A stretch of DNA of 64,000 nucleotides from Axinella damicornis. Its lineage: Eukaryota > Porifera > Demospongiae > Axinellida > Axinellidae. This document shows positions 44,601 to 56,041 of this stretch, piece by piece; the stretch's first letter is position 1; the number at the start of each line of letters is the position of its first letter. The DNA lies in contig OZ007516.1 in the NCBI GenBank assembly GCA_963931865.1, positions 3,900,744 to 3,964,743 of the forward strand, given 5' to 3'. The notes under the pieces were generated by a model. The model saw nothing but the letters and a program-made list of their open reading frames with translations, had not been told where the DNA came from and made no database searches. The translations under genes and the position numbers were made by a program.

Positions 44601-44927
44601 TTGAAGTTTGACTGAATGTATGATCACATAATATTGGCCACACACATGCACGCATACAAGCAATGACATTGACGTCCTGCTAGTGTGATGTGCATGGCTT
44701 GCTCGGGTAGCATAGTCATGTTGCTAAGGATGTGTTGTGCCCCTGCCCCCCCAGAATCCTGGTCCAAAGTGGTATTCATGATCTCTATGTGGAGGAGTTG
44801 GTGCGGGCAGTATCTCGGCAGCTGAGGCTGGGTGACCCGTTCCAAGAGGGGGTGAACCAAGGACCACTCATTAATGAATCAGCTACGCAGAAGGTTTGGG
44901 AGGGAAGGGGGTTGATGTACAGCTTTC

Positions 44928-45010
<83 letters not shown>

Positions 45011-45835
45011 CTGTCACTAGCGGTATGAACTGCAAGTGACAGTAGGTAGGCTGGAGGCCTGGGAACAAGGCTACTCACAGCATGCATGCACACTATAACA
45101 CACACATACACACAGGTAGAGCGACATGTTTCTGATGCACTGTCTAGGGGAGGGGAGGTGGTGGTGGGCGGGGCCCGTGACCCCTCCCTTGGGGGCTCCT
45201 TCTTTCAGCCTTCTGTGCTAGTGGGGGCCAGCACAAACATGCAGCTGGCACATGAAGAGACGTTTGGACCAGTGGCACCCGTTTTCAGGTGTGTGAGTGT
45301 GACAAAAGCACTTCAGACCACTTCAGCAGTGCCATTCAGTTGACTAACTTTTGGCTCACTCAATTTTCAGATTTGATTGGGAAGAGGAAGCCATAAGAGT
45401 GGCCAATGCCACACCCTATGGCCTGGCAGGTCAGATGACCAGTGTGGTAGCAGTTGTCGCAATGTTTCAATCACACTATTCTTTGCCATTCTTCATCAGG
45501 CAGACTGAAGATTGATGCAAACAATTTTTTTTGTCTGTTACTTCTATAGTTGATTAGGTGCTCTAGTCACCACAGCAAATCACTGCCGCAAATGATCCAT
45601 TTTCTGTTCTCCAGGATATCTCTTTTCTCGTGACGTGAGCCAGGTATGGCGCGTGAGTGAGCAGCTGGAGTGTGGGATGGTGGGGGTCAACGAGGGAGCC
45701 ATACTGTCTGAGACTATCCCATTTGGGGGCATCAAACAGAGCGGCATTGGAAGAGAAATGTCGAAATACGGGTTGGACGACTACCTCAATATCAAATACA
45801 CCTGCATTGGAAATGTGGAGTCAGAACCAAAATAG
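40490..45835 (+). CDS. ALDH5A1: Succinate-semialdehyde dehydrogenase, mitochondrial
   Basis: Oxidises succinate semialdehyde to succinate with NAD+, the last step of the GABA shunt. Ten exons: 40490-40654, 41330-41416, 41495-41578, 43540-43827, 43901-44032, 44107-44270, 44755-44893, 45116-45288, 45371-45429 and 45615-45835. They sum to exactly 504 codons (503 aa; human precursor 535). The N-terminus [19 protein letters not shown] is Arg-rich and lacks acidic residues near the start, fitting a short mitochondrial presequence. Visible: cofactor and substrate region [31 protein letters not shown], general-base Glu in SMELGGSAP, catalytic Cys in [23 protein letters not shown] and [13 protein letters not shown]. 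The second cysteine of the human redox-switch pair (CVC) is Ser here. 440 bp upstream of ACAD8 and on the same strand. Confidence 0.95.
41587..41655. repeat. (CA)n microsatellite in ALDH5A1 intron 3
   Basis: A CA run with GCACAC interruptions, starting 8 bp after the donor of the third exon. Confidence 0.9.
44280..44326. mobile_element. Hairpin MITE copy next to an ALDH5A1 donor
   Basis: TAGCCTCACTCCCAGGCTGG with two copies of GAGCCTGGGAATG at the right. It begins about 10 nt after the 44270/44271 splice donor. The right end is degenerate. Confidence 0.6.
44933..45008. repeat. (CA)n microsatellite in an ALDH5A1 intron
   Basis: A CA run with one GC interruption. It lies between the exons at 44755-44893 and 45116-45288. 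Confidence 0.95.
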
Positions 45836-46276
45836 ATGCGTGTGCCACACTGGAATTGTGTGCCTATTTTTTGGTGTATGTGATGGCCCTTTACGGGCTG
45901 GACTCATGCAATAACAATGAAATCATCATCATCATCATCATCATTATCAATGACTGCATGGTAATTATCTCGGAGTCATGAGAAAGATTTTGACTCTGAA
46001 AGTCAAATAGAGACAGGAATTTTAGCCCTCTAGTTAGTTGTCTCTGTTTAATTGACTCTTGCTGAATAGCCCCACCCACCCCCATGCTCCCTCCCTCCCC
46101 AGCCCCACCCCCCCCCCCCCCCCCCCCCCCCCCCCACCCCAGCCCCACCCCCATGTGTTGGGAGTTCGAGTGAGTCTGGTACCAGAGTCAGCCCTGAATG
46201 CATGATGGAACGGAGTCCCGCCCCGCCTACTCCGGAAGCAGAAGAGTACGGAGTGTGTTTGTATGTCATGTATGTA
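45836..46276. other. Short spacer between ALDH5A1 and ACAD8
   Basis: Contains an ATC triplet run (45924-45946), a poly-C tract (46107-46135) and presumably the ACAD8 promoter. In-frame ATGs at 46202 and 46205 precede the chosen ACAD8 start. Confidence 0.5.
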
Positions 46277-46454
46277 ATGCAGAGCTGTAGATATCTACGA
46301 CTGCGGACCCTATCAGCGCTGAGGCAGAGGCTGTGCCGAACCCCCTCCGCTCGGCTGTTTGCTACAGCATGTACTGACCGTGAGTGATAACCGGGTTGTT
46401 CACCACGAGTGAATTTAATACCACACCCACTACCCCCCCCCCCCCCCCCCCCCC

Positions 46455-46485
<31 letters not shown>

Positions 46486-48492
46486 ATGCTACCTCATCCC
46501 CACTGTGCCAGAATTAATATATAGTCACGAACCAGACCCTTTACACAGGGAGAAAGGGTCCAGGCATGCACCTGGAGTTGTCCCCAAGCCAGACTGCTGA
46601 TGTAACCAATTCAATCTTGATAGCAAATGGCGTCCTGGAAATGGTGCTTCAGTGTTGGCCTCAACTAGATACGGCAGATTTCTATATGTTGTGCCGTATT
46701 ATTACCGACAAGCAGGTTGACATTGATGGTATGTATGGTATATGTATCGCCACTGATCGCTAATTATCCATGCATAATATTGCTTTCCATGGGAATTCAT
46801 ATGTGCACACAGACCCTTCCCCGTGTGAAGGGTCAGGCTCTGCAGAAACTACGTTGCGACAGTAAATATGGATGGCACTTAGAACACAGATTGTTAAAGA
46901 AGCGACGGTTAGTTTCGTATTGTGACGGAATGGATCGCAAATTACCCAACCACACTCTGCATAATTGCACTCTCTGCATAATAATTGGGGACAACTTTAA
47001 TGCAAGAACACACCCAGATCCTTCCATGCAAAGGGCCTAGTTCAACTTCCAAGACTAACTGGCACAACAGAGGGGACTACGGAGCATCACAGAATGGAAC
47101 AGTAGGCTTTCTTTGGCTGTACACTATGTACTAACCCGAATCCTAACCTTGGAGGGTACTTTTATGGTACTCTCCGGGTAGTGCTACTGTTGTGGTGATT
47201 TAGTTTCCGCCTGTCGGTGGGTGTTTAAGTTGAGACTCTTTGGTTTGCATCCACGCTCCTTGTGCCCACAGCTTCGGAGGGGTTGAGCGAAGAGCAGCAG
47301 CAGTTCCAGAAGCTGGCCCTGGAGTTTGCTAGCCAGGAGCTGGCGCCATACATGAAGCAATGGGATGAACACGTGAGCCATATATCTTGCCTAGCCTCGT
47401 TCCCAGGCTCTCGGAGAACGAGAGCCTGGGAATGAGGCTATATCTTACCTTAGTCTCATTCCCATTGTGGTCAGCATGAAAAGAGCTTTCTAATGATATA
47501 CTTAAAATGATTTAATCTCAGTCACATTTTGGTCAAAAATCGCACTCAACCAAAGGCTAGGTCCATGGTTTTTGGATCAAATTCAACCAACAGGAAAATG
47601 GCCCAAGATACCTAAAATTAGTGTGCTATAGCTGCGTGCCTAGCCGTGTTCCCAGGCTTTCTACACCGCCAGTTTTTGAATAATTTTGCATACTGTAAGC
47701 AATCAGAAATGGTGTACAAGACCTTGGAATGAGGCTATGCATGCCCCCAGGGTGCCCTCCACTACAAGTGGCAGTGTACGTGTAGCAAACAGAAGTTTGA
47801 AGGCAAGGCTTTATCCTTGCTGGCTTCAACGGATTTGCATGTATGCTCCAAGCGATCAAATACTGGCAGTGGGAATGGCCTGGGAACGAGCCTACTGATA
47901 CAGTACTGCACTGAGCAGGGATCTGTTGTTCACCAGGAGTGCTGTTTCTGCCAATTTTGCTGTAATTGACATGTCAAAATGTGCCGTAATTGGTTTCCAA
48001 AATCCCCCAATTTTGGCACGTGAACATACCTGTGAGAATTGGGTGGAACCATGCGTTAATTAGTATGACAACTAAACTAATGCCCACAAGGAATTTCTGG
48101 CACTATAATTATAGTGCTACGATCTAGCGGCTGGTGTTCTATGATGTTGCAGTTAGTCTACGTCATGAGGTTGTTGGAAGTACTGGAGAGAATGGTCTGA
48201 GGTGAAGTCTAACTGCCCTCTCCCCATGCCAGGAGGAATTCCCAGTGCAGACGCTCCAGAAAGCTGCAGCCCTGGGGTTTGGAGGTCAGTTCTGAGGAGC
48301 AAGAAAAATAGACTGCCACTAGCTAAAGGCGTTGGTTGTTCCACCGCAGGGGTGTATGTGCATGAGGATGTGGGTGGCAGTGGCCTCAGTAGACTGGATG
48401 CCGCAGTGATCTTTGAGGCTCTGGCTACTGGTTGTGTCAGCACTGCTGCGTACTTGAGTATTCACAAGTGAGGTAGCCAGCTATTCTGTTGT

Positions 48493-48574
<82 letters not shown>

Positions 48575-51214
48575 CACACAGCCATAATTTTTGGGGTCTG
48601 TGTACATGTAAGCAAATAGCCGTTAACATTGGAATTGGAGAGTGTTTCCTTTGCAATCATAGCTCCTGGTGTTGCAGGTAGAACAACGACAGCGCCACTA
48701 TTGACAGGCCCGTGCACCGCGCCATTATTGACAGGCCCGTGCACCGCTTCGGTTGCACGAAAGTACTGCAAGCGACGATAAGCTGGGTGGGGACCCGGGA
48801 ATGAGGCTATATGAGGGAGCAGGTACAGTAACCTTGACTACTGTAATCAATGGCCGACCATACCACCCTACAGTATGTGTGCTTGGATGATCGATGAGTT
48901 TGGCAACCAGAACCAGAGAGATGCCCACGTTCCTTCACTGTGCAGTATGGAGGTATAGTCTAGTCCATGGATGGCCTCAACCTGTTCGTAACCCTCCTCC
49001 TTCACCCTCAGCGTCTGGCCTCGTACTGCCTCACAGAGCCGGGGGCTGGCAGTGACGCAGCCAACATTGAAGCAAAAGCACGCAGAGACGGAGATCGGTA
49101 CTTCCTCAATGGTTCAAAGGTCAACTAACACTGCATTGATTTTAGGAGATGTTTTAAATTTGTCATTTGTGCACATACCTTTCATAGGCATTTATCAGCG
49201 GTGCTGGTGACACGGACCTGTACCTCATCATGGCACGCACTGGCGAACCAGGTTTGACTCGCACACCCTCACCTACTTGTAGCTTTGTTCCCAGGAGGAT
49301 ATTGGGGGAACGGGAAACGGCCTTATTGGGACGAGGCTACTCATTTGATACGTACCCTGATTTTGTTGTGCCTTGGTACATGGGTATGCAACTGAGCATG
49401 CACCATCACTACAGACTACAGTAGTGCAGCACTTTTCAAGGCTGGCATCTGATTGGTTTAACTAGGTCATGTGACTTAGCATAGCAATAGTTGGTGTAGT
49501 TAGGACGTGGTTAGGTGACCTCTCTCGCCAATGGTTTTGATAAGAGCTGCAGGATACATCACCAGTAGAATCATGTGCCAATTGGGAATGAGGCTACACT
49601 GCTAGTTTATGAGAGTGATGATTGACAGAAGGCTGGGAGGGACCTGGGAACGAGGCTTGCCCTCTCCCTGATGTTCCATAAAACTCCCCTGCACAGGATC
49701 ACGAGGCATTTCCTGCTTCATTGTCGAGAAGGACACTCCAGGACTGAGCTTCGGCAAGAAGGAGAAGAAGGTGCTACTATTGCAGTGCACAATTCATGGG
49801 AGGAAGGACGTACAACAGTGGTGTCCTTTTCTCCTCCTCCTCCATCTCCTCTTCCCTTTTCTCCTCCTCCTCCACAATCTCCCCCTCCCCCCTTTCTCCT
49901 CCTCCTCCTCCTCCTCTTCCTCCTCCTCCACCACCATCTCCCACTCCCCTTTCTCCTCCTCCTCCCTTTTTTTCCTCCTTCTCCACCATCTCCCCCTCCC
50001 CCCTTTTCTCCTCCTCCACCTCCTCCGCCATCTCCTCCTCTGCTTTCTCCTCCTTCACCTCCTCCTAGGTTGGCTGGAACTCTCATCCTACTCGAATTGT
50101 CGACTTGGACGACTGCTGTGTCCCTCGCAGCAACCTGCTCGGTGTGGAGGGCCAGGTACGTAACAGCAACAGGATATATACCTTGATTACCCCTAGCCTC
50201 ATTTCCAGGCCCCTCCCAGCTTTTTGTCGCTTACCGTATGTCGCTTGCAGTACTGCAAGTGACGAAAAGCTGGGTGGAGCCTAGCCTCGTTCCCAGGCTC
50301 CCCCTTGTGCGCGCGGTGGTATTTTTCGTCAGCGCGTGCAGGGGGAGGAGCCTGGGAACGAGGCTAGGTGGAGCCTGGGAATGAGGCTAGATTACCCCCT
50401 CATTTGTGTCATCTTTGATGGTCCCCTCCTGTCTTCCAGGGGTTTTCCATTGCAATGAAGGGCCTCAATGGAGGGAGGATCAACATTGGTATGCCTGGAA
50501 TGCTGTCAAACTAGGCTCTGGCCTCGTTCCCAGGCAAATTACCGAGTGCCTGGGAACGAGGCTAACTAGGCTCCCCCACCACTGTGAATGCCTGCCTCTC
50601 TCTTGTGCACTCTCCACAGCCTCCTGTAGCCTGGGGGCAGCATGGGCAGCCATAGAACAGACGAGCAACTACCTGAAAGTCAGACATGCGTTTAACCAAC
50701 CCCTTGCCAACTTTCAGGTGACTCGGAAAGCGTTGATCGAGGTCTCACATGGGAAAACCGGCTTTTTACGTTGTACATGTGTGTTCCCCAGTACCTCAGG
50801 TTTAAGCTTGCAGACATGGCCACAGGGCTGGTGGCGTCACGACTGATGGTGCGGCACGCAGCCAAGGCACTGCAGGAGAACACCTCTGCCAGTCGGGAGC
50901 TCTGCGCAATGGCCAAACTGTTTGCAACTGACACCTGCTTTGATATTTGTAACGACGCACTGCAGCTGCACGGAGGTTACGGGTACCTCAAGGACACCCC
51001 TGTGCAGCAGTACATGCGAGACACACGTGTGCACCAGATCCTGGAAGGTATTGATAACGTTGTAGGAACAGTTATACCAAAGTGTTCTCTTGTGGCTACA
51101 ATGTATAGCCTAGGCTGGTTCTCTTCAGCCATGATTTGAATGTCACATTTGTTTTTCCTTGCAGGGACTAATGAGATCATGAGGACGATAATATCCAGTG
51201 ACTTACTAGGTTAA
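46277..51214 (+). CDS. ACAD8: Isobutyryl-CoA dehydrogenase, mitochondrial
   Basis: FAD flavoenzyme converting isobutyryl-CoA to methacrylyl-CoA in valine catabolism. Thirteen exons: 46277-46379, 47272-47372, 48233-48284, 48350-48467, 48874-48952, 49012-49119, 49188-49251, 49697-49770, 50069-50155, 50440-50488, 50620-50717, 50792-51047 and 51165-51214. They sum to 413 codons (412 aa; human 415). The start [20 protein letters not shown] gives an Arg/Leu/Ser-rich presequence without acids; a longer start at 46202 would add an acidic leader and is less likely. Motifs: [68 protein letters not shown] and catalytic Glu in QILEGTNEIMR. Sequence follows human ACAD8 more closely than other ACADs as I recall them. 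The TAA stop (51212-51214) overlaps an AATAAA signal. Confidence 0.95.
46433..46485. repeat. Poly-C tract in ACAD8 intron 1
   Basis: About 50 almost uninterrupted C residues, 50 bp after exon 1. Its length in the assembly is likely unreliable. Confidence 0.9.
47392..47440. mobile_element. Hairpin MITE 20 bp after an ACAD8 splice donor
   Basis: TAGCCTCGTTCCCAGGCTCT and GAGCCTGGGAATGAGGCTA. The flanks TATCTTGCC (47383-47391) and TATCTTACC (47441-47449) match at 8 of 9 bases. Confidence 0.85.
47463..47615. repeat. Dispersed repeat shared with the 4951-5251 element
   Basis: GTCAGCATGAAAAGAGC, AAAAATCGCACTC and CCAAAGGCTA occur in the same order as in 5010-5110, without the terminal inverted repeats. 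Confidence 0.7.
48494..48580. repeat. (CA)n microsatellite in ACAD8 intron 4
   Basis: A CA run with a few TA/GC interruptions, 26 bp after the donor of exon 4. Confidence 0.95.
49826..50066. repeat. CTC/CTCC polypyrimidine tract in ACAD8 intron 8
   Basis: About 240 bp of C and T in CTC/CCTCC units running directly into the acceptor of exon 9 (50069). It forms an extreme polypyrimidine tract and creates spurious ORFs on both strands. Confidence 0.95.
50194..50389. mobile_element. Outer hairpin MITE containing a nested copy
   Basis: The outer element starts TAGCCTCATTTCCAGGCCC and ends GCCTGGGAATGAGGCTA, with 9-bp duplications GATTACCCC at 50185-50193 and 50390-50398. It is interrupted at its GGTGGAGCC by a second copy (50282-50366). 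Confidence 0.9.
50282..50366. mobile_element. Inner hairpin MITE nested in 50194-50389
   Basis: TAGCCTCGTTCCCAGGCTCC and GGAGCCTGGGAACGAGGCTA ends. GGTGGAGCC is perfectly repeated at 50273-50281 and 50367-50375. Confidence 0.92.
50519..50564. mobile_element. Hairpin MITE 30 bp after an ACAD8 splice donor
   Basis: The ends are TGGCCTCGTTCCCAGGCA and TGCCTGGGAACGAGGCTA. ACTAGGCTC is directly repeated at 50510-50518 and 50565-50573. Confidence 0.85.
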
Positions 51215-51218
51215 TAAA
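51213..51218 (+). terminator. ACAD8 polyadenylation signal AATAAA
   Basis: AATAAA overlaps the last two bases of the TAA stop codon, implying a very short 3' UTR if this signal is used. Confidence 0.5.
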
Positions 51219-51885
51219 CTCGCCTTTTATGTACAGATGTGCAGTAAACTACTACAGTCATGTCATTATTTCATTTGCGTTAACGTTTAGTCAGAATCCT
51301 CAGTTTTGCGCCATGTGCATAGCATGTATACTGTGTAGTTAGTTTTGGGTCTGAGACTATATGCCCACCCATGCAGCTTTTTGTCGCTTACTGTAATCGA
51401 TGAAAAGCTGGGCAGGGGATACTATACCGTTAATTTTGCATACTTGAATGAGAAAATTACTTTCATGAGGCTGATGAAATATGATTTCACTTGTACAATT
51501 ACAAGGGGTGGTCACTCCATTACACATTCCATACATGTAGAGCTGCGATTTCCATGCATGGGTCATAATCTCTGACCATCGATCCAAAAACTGCTTGGGA
51601 CCTCATAACCACACTGCTGAACTGTTGGTTACTCTACAGTCATGTATATATGACTGAGGCCAAAATCAGCTATTATGCGACTTAATACATTGTTAGTGTC
51701 TCTAGCCACTAGTTTCAGTAAATACAAAAGATATCATTGGCTAGACCACATGCATTCTCGAAAAGTGAACAAGGGGATCGGGATGTCAGACCTAGCCACA
51801 TTCCCAGGCCTCCCTCCACGTATCCTACAGCTGTACACTTTAGGGGTGTAATCTATAATATATCCGCAGACAATAATTATTAAAT

Positions 51886-51891
51886 TTTATT
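51886..51891 (-). terminator. Polyadenylation signal for the minus-strand gene at 51932-52300
   Basis: TTTATT on the plus strand is AATAAA on the minus strand, 41 bp after the TAA stop of the unidentified gene. Confidence 0.5.
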
Positions 51892-51931
51892 ACAAACACG
51901 ATATGCAAGACAAAACAAAATCACTTTCAAC

Positions 51932-52300
51932 TTATACACCATTGTTTGAGTCCAACACCTTGAACTTTTGCCTTCGTCCCCGAGGACGTTGATCTGTAAC
52001 ATGGGAAGTAGGACGGCATTTATGTGTGCAATTACCTCCCTTCTATCTACCCACACATGCATGCACACATGCACACACACACGCACACATGCACATATGC
52101 ACCATGCACACACATGCACACGCACACATACACACTCACCCCCTCCCTCCCCACACACACCTGAATTTCCGACAACGGGAGATCGTTGCTCCTTTGGTGT
52201 TCCCTCTACACCAACGACTATTTCTGGGAGGGGCTTGCTCCCTTCCTCGGAGCCGCACGAGTGGTGTTCTCCCTGTTGCACAGCTTGAACTTCCTCTGGC
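51932..52300 (-). CDS. Last two exons of an unidentified basic protein
   Basis: Exons 52300-52161 and 51993-51932 have clean acceptors (AATGCAG and TGTTACAG), a donor (TTCAG|GTGTGT), and join in one frame (G|AT giving Asp). The visible 66 residues go from an acidic/Gln part (EEVQAVQQGEHHSCGSEEGS) to a basic end with RPRGRRQKFKVLDSNNGV and TAA. PRGRRQ resembles an AT-hook or nuclear-localisation cluster, but the family is not recognised. The intron contains a CA-rich microsatellite. Upstream exons on the minus strand were not found; a minisatellite (52455-52960) and the OB-fold gene on the other strand lie there. Coding status is supported by frame agreement across the intron and by the AATAAA downstream. 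Confidence 0.5.
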
Positions 52301-52454
52301 CTGCATTAGTGTCAGCATTCACAGATCACACACAATAATTATACTCCCTAAGTATACAAGTACTAGGAATACACATGCGCATTATGTCTCACGCAATGCA
52401 GATGCGGCCAGTTGGTGGGGCGTGCGGGGTACGTGTTTGAAACGTGCTGAGATG

Positions 52455-52960
52455 ATCTGTTGATAATTTGTTGGAGATCAAGAGGAGCTGTTGAATATTG
52501 GATATCAAGAGCTGTTGAGTTTTGAGATCGAGAGGAGCTGTTGAATATTGGATATCAAGAGCTGTTGAGTTTTGAGATCGAGAGGAGCTGTTGAGTGTAG
52601 GAGATCGAGGGGAAGAGTTGTTGCGTTTGAGATTGAGAGCTGTTGAGTATAGGAGATCGAGAGGAGCTGTTGAGTGTTGTAGATCGAGAGGAAGAGCTTG
52701 TGTTTGGAGCTGTTGAGTGTTGTAGATCGAGAGGAAGAGCTTGTGTTTGAGATCGAGAGGAGCTGTTGAGTGTTGTAGATCGAGAGGAAGAGCTTGTGTT
52801 TGAGATCGAGAGGAGCTGTTGAGCGAGAGGAAGAGCTGTTGTGTTTGGAGCTGTTGTGTTTGGAGCTGTTGAGTGTTGTAGACCGAGAGGAGTTGCTGAG
52901 TGTTGGAAATCCAGAGGAATAGCTGTTGAGTGTAGGGGATCGAGAGGAGCTGTTGTTTAG
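52455..52960 (+). repeat. Minisatellite of GAGATCGAGAGGAGCTGTTG units
   Basis: Degenerate tandem units of about 28 bp (GAGATCGAG, AGGAGCTGTTGAG, TGTTGTA) lie directly upstream of the OB-fold gene. On the minus strand a 220-codon frame stays open as Ser/Gln/Leu-rich repeat and is probably not a gene. Confidence 0.85.
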
Positions 52961-53007
52961 TGTTGGAGGATATATTTGTGCGTATATTTTGGATCGAGAA
53001 ATCGGCG

Positions 53008-54078
53008 ATGGCTAATCTGGTTCGCAAACGAGAGCAGGAGGAGGAAGACATGGTGGGTGTATCGGAGTTGAAGTGCGAGAGTCCTTCGAAGAAGGTACGA
53101 GGTGCGGTGGTGCACGTTTCACCTATGTCGGAAGGGAAGACAGGGAGTAGCTACTTTCACGGAAAATCAGCGACGGAGTGGCGTCCATGTGGTTTGTTGG
53201 GTACGACAGTAAAGTCAGGTGTCGGCTAATTGAGTATCAAGGAGACAAAAGTGCGGTGACAGTGTCTAAATGCCAAGTAAAGTGGGGGTGTTATGACGGG
53301 GACGGTTTGCAACTACACGTCAAAAGCACAAGCGAAGTGGAAAAGAGCGAGCAAAAGTTCGACGTCAGCAGGGACAGTATGGCAATTGATAAGATATTGC
53401 CAAGGCGAAAAGTCTGGTGCAATACCAGCGAGTAACAATTGAAGAGAAGGTGGTTAAATTGGACAGGGCAATGGACGTGTCAGGTTGTCGAAAAAAAAAC
53501 AGGATTTGGTTGTGGCCGACAGCTCGGGGAGTGTTCGACTTACAATCTGGGAGGAGGTGATTGGGACAGTGGTGGAGGGGGAATTGTATCATTTTAGTGG
53601 AATGATGGTACGTGCCTTCAAAGGGGAAAAATTCCTCTCCACCAGCGAAAGTGACTCAAAAGTGGAAGCAATTGACGATATTGGTGTGGTGAAAGTACCT
53701 GAAGATGAGGACAGTGGTAGTGGGGAGTTGGCGAGATTGGTGAAGGATGTGAAAGTGGTTGGGGTTGATCGCTTGCCAGTGTACAGTGGCTGTCTGAAGT
53801 GCTCTGCGAAAGTGGCGGCTGATGAGGATGATGAGGAAATTGGTGAGTGCACGAAATGCAAGATGGTTCAGTCAATGGACGAATGCAAGCAGAGTGTTTC
53901 AGCACAAGTGACCGTAAAAGCGAATGGGACAATGATGAGTTTGCGAGTGTTTGATGAAGTGGTGATGGACATCGCTGAGAAACGTAATACCGAGATCACC
54001 TTCATAAAGGCAAGGCCATTTGCAATGACCCATCACAATGGGATCATTCGGTCTGTTAGCCGTGAAGCTTCCATCTAG
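53008..54078 (+). pseudogene. Intronless RPA-like OB-fold / zinc-ribbon gene with three frameshifts
   Basis: From MANLVRKREQEEEDMVG to VSREASI and TAG the coding sense runs through three frames without introns. Shifts occur at short A-runs near 53162 (GGAAAATC), 53407 (CGAAAAGTC) and 53491 (nine A). Before the first shift the protein is charged. After it come WFVGYDSKVRCRLIEYQGDK and then an OB-like block (LVVADSSGSVRLTIWEEVIG, GELYHFSGMMVRAFKGEKFL). Later there is a C4 zinc ribbon, CLKC, then GECTKC. The architecture resembles the DNA-binding OB fold and C-terminal zinc domain of replication protein A, including RPA-like genes carried by Helitron transposons. No Helitron Rep/helicase or ends were seen. 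Because all shifts are at A-runs, sequencing error is an alternative to a true pseudogene. Confidence 0.65.
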
Positions 54079-56041
54079 TGAGATGACATCATTGAACTTG
54101 GAACTTATATTATTGTGCTATAGTTCTGGGTATGTAGGGTTGAGTTTATGATTATGTATTGTGTTTGTGATCAATTTTTGATGAAGATAAAAGAACAATA
54201 ACTGAGTACAAAGATAGCTATATGGTAGTAGGATACATAATGGAATTACGAACGTGCTGAAAGGCGTTGGTAGCGTGATTGTGTAGTAGATCATAGTTGC
54301 TGAAGTCTTGCCTCCTCACTAATTCGCTCTCCAAATCGCTTGGATTGACCGATCTTTTTTACTCTTTCAAAAGTCATTGGTTGAAAAAGTCCGTCTTCCA
54401 GCTTCTGCAACTGTGATACAGCAACCAAAGTTGATCCGGGCGAGGTTTTTGATTGATATATGCGATCAAGAACTGAGGTCCAGGAACCGACAATTCTCCA
54501 CCCCCATGAATATCATTAGGGGTGTGGTCGGAGGGTTAGGGCATTAAATTCCAGAAATATTTCTGTGACGTCACACCCTCGTACATCTACGTTACCAAGT
54601 TGCTAGAACGTAGATTACCACGGCAGGGTAATCAGATTTGGGATGTGGTTCCAGGGTTAATGTTAGCACGTGACTGGCCAGGGGAAGAGGGTCTAGCAGA
54701 ACAGACTGTAAGTATCACAACGGTAGAACCTATGCAGCTGCACGTGAACTTCGACCTCCAACAGGTGGTGAGGCTGTACAGTAATATCAAGCCCCCATAC
54801 GTTCCCAGGCCCGAGACAGCCTGGGAACGAGGTTAGTACCAGTAGTGTTTGCCCACAGTCCAGTCAGTATTATCAAGGGCGTATCGAGCCGCCGAAGGCG
54901 GCGAGAGGGCATGAAACTCCTCAAACGGCAAAATCCAATCACTATAGAAATCACGTGCTACATTGTTTGTTCAGATTCCTGGCATGTGCAGCTCTGGCAT
55001 GCTAACCGTGGTAGTCACAGCCACAGTTCCTGAAAATATCCATTCTCTAGTAAGTCAATGAAACTTCTAATCTAAACTCACTGCTGTTACCCTGGACGGC
55101 GCTTACCACTGCCTTCTCCTTGCCTCAGTTTCGCCAACGAACCGTGTCATTCAGTAGAGACAGTCCTGAGCGAAGCCTACGGCACCTGCGCACAATGGCT
55201 GCCGCATGTAGGACAGACGGGCACGTTGTTTGCAGTCGACAAAACTGGATGGCGTCCATTCCTCCACTCTACGCACTCGATCTAGCTCTCTGGCCTGCAC
55301 TGCGATATTTCGCATATACGGTTACATACCAATGTCTAAAAATAGTATATCTGGTGGCCGCATTTTGGATTTTGCTGTTTTCAGAGTCAATACGAGAGTT
55401 GCATGCCCTCTTCCCGGCCGTTAGGGTCGATGCACCCTTGGTATCATACACCTGCCTGCTTTAGAGTGGTGCCCCCAACCCTCTTCTTGTATTATGAGCA
55501 CCTAGCTATGCTTTGGTCCCAGCACAAAATCAGCAGTCATTTCTAGCTATAATTATGTTGCAAATTCTCTTATAGCTGCTACCAAATTTGGATTGTTGGC
55601 AATGAGGAGGGGGGAGGGGGGTGGATGAAGACAGCTATTTTAATATCCCATAACACTGATACGGTATGCACAAAGTATGTGCTCTGTATACATAATATCG
55701 GGAGTTTATGCACTCATGATAATATCCAGTATTGAATTTGAATCCTGTAGTTTAAGATAACATGTAGTAAGGGTACGCCACTTGTCAACCTGTAGCCTAG
55801 CAACGAAAAGCTGGGTGTGGGACTGAGAACGAGGCTATCCCCAGGACACATGGGGAGAAAACATGCAGTGAGGGTACAACCCTTGTCATCCTGTAGTCTA
55901 GCGTCCCCAGGCTACATGGGAAGACATTGTGAAGCTAGGGTATGACACCTGTCTACACGTACTTGAAGTGTTTTCTCCTATGGCGTGGTCGTTTTGGGGA
56001 ACTCTCCTCCGGTCCATTTTTCTAGGTAGAAGAAATCAAGA
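54079..56041. other. Region without a firmly recognised gene
   Basis: Open stretches at 54600-54830 and 55120-55464 have no recognisable domain. The second ends in a hydrophobic segment (YLVAAFWILLFS) and could be a chance frame. Degenerate TAGCCTCG hairpins lie near 54800-54835 and 55795-55835, and a short duplication (CATGGGGAGAAAACATGCAG / CATGGGAAGACATTGTGAAG) near 55850-55940. Confidence 0.35.

Noticed and set aside
49671..50186. Open frames in the CTCC tract of ACAD8 intron 8
   Set aside because: Low-complexity polypyrimidine intron sequence; the real exons 49697-49770 and 50069-50155 lie at its edges.
52389..53051. 220-codon minus-strand Ser/Gln/Leu-rich frame
   Set aside because: A product of the GAGATCGAGAGGAGCTGTTG minisatellite; no domain, and it overlaps the start of the OB-fold gene on the other strand.
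54600..55464. Plus-strand open stretches, one with a hydrophobic segment
   Set aside because: No recognisable domain, no consistent splice structure, and part lies in a degenerate hairpin MITE.
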